A stretch of 64,000 bases of DNA, from the NCBI RefSeq assembly GCF_000177195.2, contig NC_015953.1:5332001-5396000 (forward strand), in the 5' to 3' direction. Shown in pieces: positions 1 to 7,689 of the stretch. The stretch's first letter is position 1, and each line of letters begins with the position of its first letter. The notes below the pieces were generated by a model. The model was given only the letters and a program-made list of their open reading frames with translations. It had not been told where the DNA came from and did not search any database. The translations under genes and the position numbers were made by a program. The DNA comes from Streptomyces sp. SirexAA-E. Its GTDB lineage: Bacteria > Actinomycetota > Actinomycetes > Streptomycetales > Streptomycetaceae.

Positions 1-130
1 CGAACACGGCCTCGTAGAGCGGTGCCAGCATGCGTTCCTGGATCTCGGCCCAGTCACGGGCACGGGTACCGGAGTCCACCGGAGCGGAAGAATCCGCGTA
101 CCTGTGGTGCCGGACGAGCGTAGGTGTCAT
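1..130 (-). CDS. Class I SAM-dependent methyltransferase, N-terminal fragment (cut by window edge)
   Basis: Read on the minus strand, an ATG at 130 opens a frame that runs off the left edge, giving 43 residues that begin MTPTLVRHHR and contain ARDWAEIQERMLAPLYEAVF. I recognise this N-terminus from a methyltransferase conserved in Streptomyces near rpsP; the glycine-rich SAM-binding loop should lie just beyond the edge. The shadow frame overlapping it (54-575, minus) has no recognisable content. The gene is divergent from the SprT-like gene at 650. There is no strong ribosome-binding site, only a GGGGCG about 7 nt before the ATG. Substrate unknown. The family call rests on memory of the N-terminus alone. 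Confidence 0.6.
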   Translation of the reverse strand, partial: MTPTLVRHHRYADSSAPVDSGTRARDWAEIQERMLAPLYEAVF

Positions 131-649
131 GGAATGCGCCCCAATCCGCCGAGAGGTCGGTCGTGCCCGAGTGGACGGTCCCCCATGTGCAGGTCGGTGC
201 CGGGTGCGCCCGGCCCCCGTATGTCAGGGAACTCCGCATCCGGCGCCCCGTCCAGAGGCCTGACGGGGCGGAATGCCGTGCTCGCGTGCTCCGGTCGTGC
301 GCCCCCCGGCCCCGGACCGTCTCCGGGCCGCCGGGTACGGCACGCCTGCCGCTCGCTCTTGTCACAGTCTGACCCGACACACGCGGTGCAGCACGTCGAG
401 CGCGGTGCGCCCGTCCCGCACCGGTCCGGGGCGCCGCCGGGCGGCGGGTAATCTCGCTGGTGGGTGCCCGTCTACAGGCCGGTGCGTACGAGAGGCTACG
501 TACCGCCTTGGTGCGAGCTGTGTGACTTCTCCGCAGATCTGCGCACCCGGCATCGTCCGGACACATCAGCGGCAACTGACTGGTACGTGCAAATTATTTG
601 GGATGCCCTGGAATAGGAACACCGGAGCACTCACGCTCGTTGTCACGAC
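131..649. other. Intergenic region of 519 nt, no gene seen
   Basis: This lies between the divergent methyltransferase and SprT-like genes. Open frames on both strands here look like GC-driven artefacts. The only notable sequence is an AT-rich patch at about 590-620, unusual for this genome and a plausible place for the promoter of the gene at 650, and an inverted repeat at 630-654 listed separately. Confidence 0.5.
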
Positions 650-654
650 GTGAG
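630..654 (+). promoter_or_regulatory. Inverted repeat enclosing the start codon of the SprT-like gene
   Basis: CTCACG (630-635) pairs with CGTGAG (649-654), and TCGT (637-640) pairs with ACGA (645-648) around the loop TGTC. A single C at 636 is unpaired. The GTG start codon (650-652) lies in the 3' arm. As DNA this could be an operator; as RNA it would bury the start codon. No Shine-Dalgarno sequence is visible upstream. Confidence 0.5.
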
Positions 655-1243
655 CACGACACCACCTGTACTTGCCGCAGAGCTGGCGCAGGCGTGGGCC
701 GACATTCAGCGGTACCACCCCGAGCTGCCCGACCTAGCCGCACCAGAGTCCCTGATCGGAGAGTCCTCGTCCGCCTGTGGCGCGGAACTCTCCTTCGAAC
801 GACTGCTCCACGAGGCAGTCCACGGAATCGCCGCCGCGAGAGGTGTCCGGGACACCTCCCGGGCCGGCCGCTACCACAACCGACGCTTCCTCGCGATCGC
901 CGAGGAGCTGGGCCTCGACCATGTCGAGGAGCCCCACCCCAGCAGCGGATTCTCGTTGGTGACGCTGAATCCCGAGGCCAAACGCAGATATCGCCCCACG
1001 ACGGAACGGCTGCAGCGCGCCCTCAAGGCGCACACCGTGGCCACGGCCGCCGACACCAAGCGCTCCTTCCGCGGTCCCGCGGCCCGGCACGGCTCCTCCG
1101 GCGGAGGCGTCCGTGTCAAGGCCGTCTGCGACTGCGGACGCAACGTCCGGGTCGTCCCGTCGGTCCTCGCCCAGGCGCCGATCGTCTGCGGCGGGTGCGG
1201 CAAGCCCTTCCGGATCCCGGAAGCGGCGGTCGCGGTCGGGTGA
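650..1243 (+). CDS. SprT-like zinc metalloprotease-fold protein with C-terminal zinc ribbon
   Basis: This 197-residue protein has an HEAVH motif (His54, Glu55, His58), the metal-binding HExxH signature, with a further candidate ligand in RYHNRRF (His76). That spacing fits SprT-like domains. The C-terminal third carries two CxC/CxxC pairs (VCDCGR and VCGGCGK), a likely zinc ribbon, reached through a Ser/Gly-rich linker. SprT/Spartan relatives act on DNA-bound proteins, but no substrate can be read here. The protein has no signal peptide and is probably cytoplasmic. The GTG start at 650 is inside an inverted repeat. From memory, close homologues are widespread in Streptomyces, some on integrative elements, but nothing around this copy looks mobile. 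Confidence 0.75.
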   Translation: MSTTPPVLAAELAQAWADIQRYHPELPDLAAPESLIGESSSACGAELSFERLLHEAVHGIAAARGVRDTSRAGRYHNRRFLAIAEELGLDHVEEPHPSSGFSLVTLNPEAKRRYRPTTERLQRALKAHTVATAADTKRSFRGPAARHGSSGGGVRVKAVCDCGRNVRVVPSVLAQAPIVCGGCGKPFRIPEAAVAVG

Positions 1244-1400
1244 CCCGATGTGGTGTGGCACAATGGCTAGCTGTACTCGACAGCCGCACAGGACCCCTCT
1301 CTCCTCCGGCTGACGCGTCCGTCGGGCACCCGAGTACCGCAACCCCACGTGGCATCTTCGTTGTGCCCAACCACGTCAGAGACCAGGAGACACCACTTCC

Positions 1401-1835
1401 GTGGCAGTCAAGATCAAGCTGAAGCGTCTGGGCAAGATCCGTTCGCCTCACTACCGCATCGTCGTCGCCGACTCCCGTACCCGCCGTGACGGCCGGGCCA
1501 TCGAGGAGATCGGCCTGTACCACCCGGTGCAGAACCCGTCCCGCATCGAGGTCAACTCGGAGCGCGCGCAGTACTGGCTGTCCGTCGGCGCCCAGCCGAC
1601 CGAGCCGGTTCTCGCGATCCTGAAGCTCACCGGTGACTGGCAGGCCCACAAGGGCCTTCCGGCCCCCGCGCCGCTGCTGCAGCCGGAGCCCAAGGCTGAC
1701 AAGCGTGCCCTCTTCGAGTCCCTGAGCGCGGACGGCGACGAGGCCAAGGGTGAGGCCATCACCCAGAAGGCCAAGAAGTCGGACAAGAAGGCGGACGAGG
1801 CTGACGCCGCGTCCACCGAGTCGACCGAGGCCTGA
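1401..1835 (+). CDS. rpsP: 30S ribosomal protein S16
   Basis: A small basic protein of 144 residues starting MAVKIKLKRLGKIRSPHYRI, the S16 signature, with the central ARYW/AQYWLSVGAQP-type motif that contacts 16S rRNA. It has the long Lys/Glu/Ala-rich tail usual in Streptomyces S16 (KAKKSDKKADEADAAS), which lengthens it well past the 80-90 residue bacterial core. The GTG start at 1401 follows an AGGAG at 1385-1389. It heads the rpsP-khpA-rimM-trmD operon; the next gene starts 2 nt after its stop. A CACAAT at 1259-1264 is a possible -10 element for the operon. Confidence 0.97.
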   Translation: MAVKIKLKRLGKIRSPHYRIVVADSRTRRDGRAIEEIGLYHPVQNPSRIEVNSERAQYWLSVGAQPTEPVLAILKLTGDWQAHKGLPAPAPLLQPEPKADKRALFESLSADGDEAKGEAITQKAKKSDKKADEADAASTESTEA

Positions 1836-1837
1836 GC

Positions 1838-2077
1838 ATGCTCGAGGAGGCTCTTGAGCACCTCGTGAAGGGCATCGTCGACAACCCCGACGATGTGCAG
1901 GTCGCCTCGCGTGACCTGCGCCGTGGACGTGTGCTCGAGGTCCGGGTCCACCCCGAAGACCTCGGCAAGGTGATCGGCCGCAACGGCCGCACCGCGCGCG
2001 CCCTGCGTACCGTCGTGGGTGCCATCGGCGGACGTGGTATCCGTGTCGACCTCGTCGATGTGGACCAGGTTCGCTGA
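1838..2077 (+). CDS. khpA: KH-domain RNA-binding protein KhpA
   Basis: A 79-residue protein consisting of a single KH domain with the GxxG loop IGRNGR at about residues 47-52, the RNA-contact motif. The KhpA/YlqC family pairs with KhpB (Jag) in Gram-positive bacteria and binds small and messenger RNAs; in this position it is typically the second gene of the rpsP operon. The ATG lies 2 nt past the rpsP stop and is probably translated by coupling. A strong hairpin follows the gene at 2098-2129, so rimM and trmD may be expressed at a lower level than rpsP-khpA. Confidence 0.93.
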   Translation: MLEEALEHLVKGIVDNPDDVQVASRDLRRGRVLEVRVHPEDLGKVIGRNGRTARALRTVVGAIGGRGIRVDLVDVDQVR

Positions 2078-2097
2078 AAGAGTTGAACACCGGCCGG

Positions 2098-2129
2098 GGC
2101 CGGGGAGGGCTTTCGAGCCGTCCCCGGCC
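2098..2129 (+). terminator. Hairpin between khpA and rimM (terminator or attenuator)
   Basis: GGCCGGGGA (2098-2106) pairs perfectly with TCCCCGGCC (2121-2129), and the sequence then runs TTTGTC. This resembles a weak intrinsic terminator placed inside the rpsP operon. Confidence 0.65.
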
Positions 2130-2168
2130 TTTGTCGTCCCTACGTACACCATCACCGGGAGAAACAGC

Positions 2169-2792
2169 GTGCAGTTGGTAGTGGCGCGGATCGGCCGCGC
2201 CCACGGCATCAAGGGTGAGGTCACCGTCGAGGTGCGCACCGACGAGCCCGAACTCCGGCTCGGACCGGGGGCCGTCCTGGCCACGGACCCGGCGGAGAAG
2301 GGCCCCCTGACGATCGAGTCGGGCCGGGTGCACAGCGGCAGGCTCCTGCTGCGCTTCGAGAACGTCCGCGACCGTACGGGCGCCGAGGCGCTCCGCAACA
2401 TCCTCCTGATCGCCGAGGTGGACCCGGCGCAACTGCCGGAGGACGAGGAAGAGTTCTACGACCACCAGCTCATCGACCTGGACGTGGTCCTGGCCGACGG
2501 CACCGAGATCGGCCGGATCACCGAGATCAGCCACCTGCCGTCGCAGGACCTGTTCATCGTGGAGCGCCCGGACGGCAGCGAGGTGATGATCCCGTTCGTC
2601 GAGGAGATCGTCACCGAGATCGACCTGGAGGAGCAGCGGGCCGTGATCACCCCGCCGCCCGGCCTGATCGACGAGAGCGAGGCCGTCGTCGCCTCCGCGC
2701 GGGACGCCGAGCACGCCGAGGGGCAGGACGCCGGGCAGGCCGAGGAACAGGGCGCGGAACCGGCCGACGGGCAGCGGAAGGGCGACGCGTGA
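2169..2792 (+). CDS. rimM: Ribosome maturation factor RimM
   Basis: A 207-residue protein with the RimM N-terminal domain (VARIGRAHGIKGEVTVEVRTDEPE) and a C-terminal PRC-barrel (YDHQLIDLDVV...GRITEI). RimM binds S19 and helps mature the head of the 30S subunit. The GTG at 2169 follows GGGAG; the open frame extends further upstream, but the extra residues are not RimM-like. The last 30 or so residues are an acidic Ala/Glu/Gln repeat-like tail (AEGQDAGQAEEQGAE) beyond the usual family length. Its TGA stop overlaps the trmD start (TGATG). Confidence 0.95.
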   Translation: MQLVVARIGRAHGIKGEVTVEVRTDEPELRLGPGAVLATDPAEKGPLTIESGRVHSGRLLLRFENVRDRTGAEALRNILLIAEVDPAQLPEDEEEFYDHQLIDLDVVLADGTEIGRITEISHLPSQDLFIVERPDGSEVMIPFVEEIVTEIDLEEQRAVITPPPGLIDESEAVVASARDAEHAEGQDAGQAEEQGAEPADGQRKGDA

Positions 2793-3613
2793 TGCGGCTC
2801 GACGTCGTCACGATCTTTCCCGAGTACCTGGAACCGCTGAACGTCTCGCTCGTCGGCAAGGCCCGCTCCCGGGGCCGGCTCGACGTCCACGTCCACGACC
2901 TGCGCGACTGGACGTACGACCGTCACAACACGGTGGACGACACCCCCTACGGCGGGGGCCCCGGCATGGTCATGAAGACCGAGCCGTGGGGCGACGCCCT
3001 GGACGAGGTGCTGGCCGACGGCTACGAGGCCGGCGCGCACACGCCCGCCCTGGTGGTGCCGACACCCAGCGGCAGGCCCTTCACCCAGGAGCTGGCCGTC
3101 GAACTCTCCGAGCGGCCCTGGCTGATCTTCGCCCCCGCCCGGTACGAGGGCATCGACCGCCGGGTGACCGAGGAGTACGCGACCCGGCTGCCCGTCGTGG
3201 AGGTCTCCATCGGGGACTACGTCCTGGCCGGCGGGGAGGCCGCCGTCCTGGTCGTCACGGAGGCGGTGGCGCGGCTGCTGCCCGGCGTGCTGGGCAACGC
3301 CGAATCCCACCGGGACGACTCCTTCGCCCCCGGAGCGATGGCCGATCTGCTCGAAGGTCCCGTGTACACCAAGCCCCCCGAGTGGCGCGGACGCGGTATC
3401 CCGGACGTGCTGCTCAGCGGCCACCACGGGAAGATCGCGCGCTGGCGGCGTGACGAGGCGTTCCGCCGTACCGCCCTCAACCGGCCCGATCTCATCGAGC
3501 GGTGCGAGGCGTCCGGCTTCGACAAGAAGGACCGCGAGATCCTCTCGATCCTCGGCTGGTCCCCGGAGCCCGGCGGGCGATTTTGGCGCAGGCCCGAGGC
3601 CGTGGAAGAATAG
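2792..3613 (+). CDS. trmD: tRNA (guanine-37-N1)-methyltransferase
   Basis: A 273-residue SPOUT-family enzyme that methylates N1 of G37 in tRNAs reading CNN codons, preventing +1 frameshifting. Visible hallmarks are MRLDVVTIFPEYLEPL at the N-terminus, the GGGPGMV loop, the deep-knot segment SIGDYVLAGGEAAVLV, and the LGNAESHRDDSF linker before the C-terminal domain. The ATG at 2792 overlaps the rimM stop; a GTG at 2789 would add one residue. rplS follows after a 124-nt leader. Confidence 0.96.
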   Translation: MRLDVVTIFPEYLEPLNVSLVGKARSRGRLDVHVHDLRDWTYDRHNTVDDTPYGGGPGMVMKTEPWGDALDEVLADGYEAGAHTPALVVPTPSGRPFTQELAVELSERPWLIFAPARYEGIDRRVTEEYATRLPVVEVSIGDYVLAGGEAAVLVVTEAVARLLPGVLGNAESHRDDSFAPGAMADLLEGPVYTKPPEWRGRGIPDVLLSGHHGKIARWRRDEAFRRTALNRPDLIERCEASGFDKKDREILSILGWSPEPGGRFWRRPEAVEE

Positions 3614-3737
3614 GCCAGCCGTACGTCCGGCGTGCGCCCCTGCCACAGGGGGAACGACGCCCGCCCGACGCGAACGGCATCCGAACTTCACTCTCTCCCG
3701 TCGATGACCTGTGGCATCGGCGAAGAAAGCAGACAAC

Positions 3738-4088
3738 ATGGCTTCCCTGCTCGATGGCGTCAACGCCGCCTCGCTCCGTACCGACCTCCCGGCCTTCCGC
3801 CCGGGTGACACGGTCAACGTCCACGTGCGCGTGATCGAGGGCAACCGCTCCCGTATCCAGCAGTTCAAGGGCATCGTCATCCGCCGCCAGGGCTCGGGCG
3901 TCAGCGAGACCTTCACGGTCCGCAAGGTCTCCTTCAGCGTCGGCGTCGAGCGCACCTTCCCGGTGCACAGCCCGATCTTCGAGAAGATCGAGCTCGTCAC
4001 CCGCGGTGACGTCCGTCGCGCCAAGCTGTACTTCCTCCGTGAGCTGCGCGGCAAGGCCGCGAAGATCAAGGAGAAGCGCGACCGCTGA
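3738..4088 (+). CDS. rplS: 50S ribosomal protein L19
   Basis: A 116-residue ribosomal protein at the 30S-50S interface, recognised from LPAFRPGDTVNVHVRVIEGNRSRIQQFKG and the C-terminal VRRAKLYFLRELRGKAAKIKEK. I chose the ATG at 3738, which gives the usual MASLLD N-terminus, over the in-frame GTG 27 nt earlier. The leader contains a short perfect hairpin, CCCCTG (3637-3642) with CAGGGG (3646-3651), which could separate rplS expression from trmD. The first signal peptidase gene begins 45 nt after the stop. Confidence 0.96.
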   Translation: MASLLDGVNAASLRTDLPAFRPGDTVNVHVRVIEGNRSRIQQFKGIVIRRQGSGVSETFTVRKVSFSVGVERTFPVHSPIFEKIELVTRGDVRRAKLYFLRELRGKAAKIKEKRDR

Positions 4089-4133
4089 TTCACCTCCGGC
4101 GTCCACAGCGCGGACCGATAGGATTCGGCCCCG

Positions 4134-4904
4134 ATGGACACCGAAGCACAGCACACGGAGCGCGATCGCTCCTCCGACCCGGCCGCCGGGACGGAGGAGG
4201 GGTCGCGCTTCACGCATGTCCGGGACCCGGAGGCGGAGCGGACCTCCTGGAGGCGCGTCGCCTTCCTGGGCACACTCTGCACGGCCGCGCTGCTGCTCTT
4301 CAGCACCTTCGTGCTGCAGCCCTTCCTCATCCCCAGCGGCTCGATGGAGCCCACACTGCGGGTGGGGGACCGGGTGCTGGTCAACAAACTGGCGTACCGT
4401 TTCGGCTCCGAACCGCTCCGCGGCGACGTGGTGGTCTTCGACGGGACCGGCTCCTTCGTGCAGGAGACGCCCGGCCAGAACCCCGTCGCCGCGGTGTTGC
4501 GCGGGGTGGCCTCGTCCCTGGGACTGGCCGAGCCCGAGGAGACCGACTTCGTGAAGCGGGTGGTGGGTGTGGGGGGCGACCACGTGGTCTGCTGCGACAA
4601 GCGCGGCCGGATCGAGGTCGACGGCGACCCGGTCGACGAGGAGTACCTGCATCCGGGCGACCGGCCCTCCCAGGTGGCGTTCGACATCGTGGTGCCCGAC
4701 GGCCACCTGTGGATGATGGGCGACCACCGCTCCCGCTCGCGTGACTCCCGTGACCACCTCGGGCAGCCCGGCGGTGGAATGGTGCCCGTCGACCGGGTCG
4801 TGGGGCGGGTCGACTGGTTCGGCTGGCCGCTCGGCAGGATCGGGGCGCTGGAGGGAACCGACGCCTTCACCGGCATACGGCCGGCGGGCGCGGACCGTGG
4901 GTAG
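4134..4904 (+). CDS. sipW: Type I signal peptidase SipW
   Basis: A 256-residue membrane serine protease that removes Sec and Tat signal peptides. One N-terminal transmembrane segment (about 42-63) leads into box B with the nucleophile in PSGSM (Ser70). The general base Lys141 lies in DFVKRVVGVGGD, and box E reads MMGDHRSRSRDSR. There is no C-terminal membrane segment, which distinguishes it from the next three paralogues and matches SipW of S. lividans. The symbol is assigned by cluster position and this topology. A TAGGAT at 4119-4124, 9 nt before the ATG, could be a -10 element giving a very short leader. The stop overlaps the next gene. Confidence 0.9.
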   Translation: MDTEAQHTERDRSSDPAAGTEEGSRFTHVRDPEAERTSWRRVAFLGTLCTAALLLFSTFVLQPFLIPSGSMEPTLRVGDRVLVNKLAYRFGSEPLRGDVVVFDGTGSFVQETPGQNPVAAVLRGVASSLGLAEPEETDFVKRVVGVGGDHVVCCDKRGRIEVDGDPVDEEYLHPGDRPSQVAFDIVVPDGHLWMMGDHRSRSRDSRDHLGQPGGGMVPVDRVVGRVDWFGWPLGRIGALEGTDAFTGIRPAGADRG

Positions 4905-5967
4905 GCGGGGACGCGGACGCGGAGAACCGGACGCCTCCTCACCGGGGGCCACGGGCGCCGGGCCCGCCGGGCCCCGCTCGTTGCCCACCCGGGCCGAGCG
5001 CCGCAAGCTGGCCCGCAAGGTGAAGCGCCGCAGACGCGGGTCAGCGATCAAGGAGATACCCCTCCTCGTCCTGGTGGCGCTGCTGATCGCACTGGTGCTC
5101 AAGACGTTCCTGGTCCAGGCCTTCGTGATCCCGTCCGGATCGATGGAGCAGACGATCAAGATCGGCGACCGGGTGCTGGTGGACAAGCTGACACCGTGGT
5201 TCGGGACCACACCCGAGCGCGGGGACGTCGTGGTCTTCGAGGACCCGGGTGGCTGGCTGCCCCGGGAGGAGACCGTGGCCGACGAGTCACCCGTCGGTGT
5301 GAAGCAGGTCAAGGAACTGCTGACCTTCATCGGGCTGCTGCCCTCGCAGGACGAGCAGGACCTGATCAAGCGGGTGGTCGGTGTCGGGGGCGACACGGTC
5401 AAGTGCTGCGGGACGGACGGCAAGGTCACCGTCAACGGCGTACCGCTGGACGAGCCCTATCTGCATCCGGACAGTGAGCCGTCCACGGTCCAATTCGAGG
5501 TAAAGGTTCCGCCGGGCCGCCTGTTCGTGATGGGCGACCACCGCTCCAATTCCGCCGACTCACGGTTCCACCTCGACGAGGCGCACCAAGGCACGGTCTC
5601 CGAGGAACAGGTCGTCGGACGTGCGGTGGTGATCGCCTGGCCCTTCGCCCACTGGCGCAGGCTGGAGGAGCCGGCGACGTACGCGACCGTGGCCGGCGGG
5701 CGTGCCGGGGCGGCGGCGGGGGGCGGCCCGTCGAATAGTGTGGTCTCCCAGGATCCATACGGAATGGTCCTGCTCCCGATCCCTGCGGAACTCCCGCTCG
5801 TTATGGGAGTGGTGGGCCTGCGCCGAATCGGGCGCGGGCGGTGGCACGGAGTGAGGAGTGGATGTGGGGGATTTGGCGGTCGGCGCACGATCCGGACACG
5901 ACGGACCCGAGGACCGGCCCTCGAACGGCGGCCTTCCGGCGGACGCGGCGGGCCGGGCGGAGAGTGA
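4897..5967 (+). CDS. sipX: Type I signal peptidase SipX
   Basis: This 356-residue paralogue has an Arg/Lys-rich cytoplasmic N-terminus (RAERRKLARKVKRRRRG) and a transmembrane segment around 53-75. The nucleophile is Ser82 in PSGSM, the base Lys158 in LIKRVVGVGGD, and box E reads MGDHRSNSADSR. A hydrophobic stretch near the C-terminus (LLPIPAELPLVMGVVGL) is a likely second membrane anchor. The GTG at 4897 overlaps the end of sipW by 8 nt; frame continues upstream but only as antisense-like sequence. The last 37 codons overlap sipY by 110 nt, a long overlap, so either the C-terminus is truly extended or sipY starts later. Confidence 0.87.
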   Translation: MGRRGRGRGEPDASSPGATGAGPAGPRSLPTRAERRKLARKVKRRRRGSAIKEIPLLVLVALLIALVLKTFLVQAFVIPSGSMEQTIKIGDRVLVDKLTPWFGTTPERGDVVVFEDPGGWLPREETVADESPVGVKQVKELLTFIGLLPSQDEQDLIKRVVGVGGDTVKCCGTDGKVTVNGVPLDEPYLHPDSEPSTVQFEVKVPPGRLFVMGDHRSNSADSRFHLDEAHQGTVSEEQVVGRAVVIAWPFAHWRRLEEPATYATVAGGRAGAAAGGGPSNSVVSQDPYGMVLLPIPAELPLVMGVVGLRRIGRGRWHGVRSGCGGFGGRRTIRTRRTRGPALERRPSGGRGGPGGE

Positions 5968-6874
5968 CGGCCGGACCCGGGGCCACGGACCCGGGGACTC
6001 CGGTCCCCGGGGCTTCGAGTCCGCGGGCTCGAAGCCGCCGGGTTCGCAGCCCCCGGGCGGAGACTCCGCGGACGACGGTTCCCCAGGCGAGGACGGCAGC
6101 ACGGCACAGAGGAAGCAGCGCTCGTTCTGGAAGGAGCTGCCGCTGCTCATCGGCATCGCGCTCATCCTGGCGCTGCTGATCAAGACCTTCCTGGTGCAGG
6201 CGTTCTCCATCCCCTCGGACTCCATGCAGAACACCCTGCAACGGGGCGACCGGGTGCTGGTGGACAAGCTGACGCCCTGGTTCGGATCCGAGCCGGAGCG
6301 TGGCGAGGTCGTGGTCTTCCACGACCCGGGCGGCTGGCTCGAGGACGCGGCGACGCCCGAGCCGAACGCGGCGCAGAAGTTCCTGAGCTTCATCGGGCTG
6401 ATGCCGTCCGCCGAGGAGAAGGACCTGATCAAGCGGGTCATCGCGGTCGGCGGCGACACCGTGGAGTGCAAGAAGAACGGGCCGGTGACGGTCAACGGCA
6501 AGGCCCTGGACGACAAGTCGTTCATCTTCGAGGGCAACAGCGCCTGCGACGACCAGCCCTTCGGGCCGATCCACGTGCCCGAGGGCCGTATCTGGGTCAT
6601 GGGCGACCACCGTCAGAACTCGCTGGACTCCCGCTACCACCAGGAGCTTCCCGGCCAGGGCACGGTGTCCGTGGACGAGGTGGTCGGACGGGCCGTCCTG
6701 GTGGCCTGGCCGGTCAACCGCTGGGCGACCCTGCCGGTCCCGAAGACCTTCGACCAGCCCGGGCTTAACGCGGCCGCGGCGGCCGCCGTTCCGGGTGCAC
6801 TCGGTGTGGCCGGCGCGCTGCCCCTCGTGTTCTGGCGTCGCAGGAGGCTGACCCGCGGGCGTACCGCCGGGTAG
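5858..6874 (+). CDS. sipY: Type I signal peptidase SipY
   Basis: This 338-residue paralogue begins with about 85 residues of Gly/Pro/Ser/Asp-rich, low-complexity sequence before the membrane segment (LLIGIALILALLIKTFLVQAF). The nucleophile is Ser122, in PSDSM rather than the usual PSGSM. The base is Lys192 in LIKRVIAVGGD, and box E is MGDHRQNSLDSR. A hydrophobic C-terminal stretch (VPGALGVAGALPLVFW) followed by RRRRLTRGR looks like a second anchor with a cytoplasmic basic tail. The start at GTG 5858 follows GGAG but overlaps sipX by 110 nt. In S. lividans the first three sip genes form one operon, and the spacing here agrees. Confidence 0.88.
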   Translation: MDVGDLAVGARSGHDGPEDRPSNGGLPADAAGRAESDGRTRGHGPGDSGPRGFESAGSKPPGSQPPGGDSADDGSPGEDGSTAQRKQRSFWKELPLLIGIALILALLIKTFLVQAFSIPSDSMQNTLQRGDRVLVDKLTPWFGSEPERGEVVVFHDPGGWLEDAATPEPNAAQKFLSFIGLMPSAEEKDLIKRVIAVGGDTVECKKNGPVTVNGKALDDKSFIFEGNSACDDQPFGPIHVPEGRIWVMGDHRQNSLDSRYHQELPGQGTVSVDEVVGRAVLVAWPVNRWATLPVPKTFDQPGLNAAAAAAVPGALGVAGALPLVFWRRRRLTRGRTAG

Positions 6875-6924
6875 GGTGCCGACTCGGATCAGCGATTGTC
6901 GATCTCCGATGGGGGAGCGCTGGG

Positions 6925-7689
6925 ATGAGCGGAACAGGACGTACGGATGACGGCCGCGGCCGGCTCGGCAGTGTGCTGTCGAACCTGGCCGTGGCCGTCG
7001 GCTGTGTGCTCTTCCTCGGCGGCTTCGCCTGGGCGGCAGTGGTGTACAAGCCGTACACGGTGCCGACCTCGTCGATGTCCCCGACGGTGAACGCCGGGGA
7101 CCGGGTGCTCGCGGAGCGCGTGGGCGGCGACGACGTGAGGCGCGGCGACGTGGTCGTCTTCACCGACGAGGTGTGGGGTGCCGTACCGATGGTGAAGCGG
7201 GTCGTGGGAGTGGGCGGCGACACGATCGCCTGCTGTGACGCGGCGGGCCGCCTGACCGTCGACGGCAAGCCCATCGAAGAACCGTATCTGCGGGCGGACG
7301 GCAAGGCCCCGTCGAGCCGGAAGCCCGCCTCCGGCCAGGAGTTCACCGCGAAGGTGCCCGAGGGCAAGCTCTTCCTCCTGGGCGACGAGCGCACCGGCTC
7401 GCTGGACTCACGGGTCCACCTTCAGGACGCGGACCAGGGAGCGGTACCGCGTAGTGCCGTCCAGGCCCGGGTGGACGCGGTGGCGTGGCCGCTGAACGGC
7501 ATGATCGACCGGCCGGAGGCCTTCGCCGCCCTGCCCGGCGGGGTGTCCGCCGCGGGGCCGCTGCGCCTCCAGGCCGGCGCGGTGGTGGCGGGCGTCCTGC
7601 TCATCCTGGGCGGTGCCGCCTACGGACCACTCGCCGCCCGCTCCGGACGCCGGAGGAAGCGGCCGGGGGTGTCCACCGGTGGCCGCTGA
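6925..7689 (+). CDS. sipZ: Type I signal peptidase SipZ
   Basis: A 254-residue signal peptidase with N-terminal (about 20-38) and C-terminal (AGAVVAGVLLILGGAAY) membrane segments. The nucleophile is Ser50 in PTSSM and the base is Lys91 in MVKRVVGVGGD. Box E is degenerate, LLGDERTGSLDSR, with Asp-Glu where the paralogues have Asp-His. The ATG at 6925 follows a GGGGGAG. It is separated from sipY by 50 nt and overlaps the Nudix gene by 11 nt. This fits the report that sipZ of S. lividans is the first gene of a separate operon with unrelated downstream genes. Substrate division among the four enzymes cannot be read from sequence. Confidence 0.88.
   Translation: MSGTGRTDDGRGRLGSVLSNLAVAVGCVLFLGGFAWAAVVYKPYTVPTSSMSPTVNAGDRVLAERVGGDDVRRGDVVVFTDEVWGAVPMVKRVVGVGGDTIACCDAAGRLTVDGKPIEEPYLRADGKAPSSRKPASGQEFTAKVPEGKLFLLGDERTGSLDSRVHLQDADQGAVPRSAVQARVDAVAWPLNGMIDRPEAFAALPGGVSAAGPLRLQAGAVVAGVLLILGGAAYGPLAARSGRRRKRPGVSTGGR

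Noticed and set aside
2456..4942. An 828-codon open frame on the minus strand opposite rimM, trmD, rplS and sipW
   Set aside because: All four plus-strand genes are certain, and the antisense frame has no coding character of its own.
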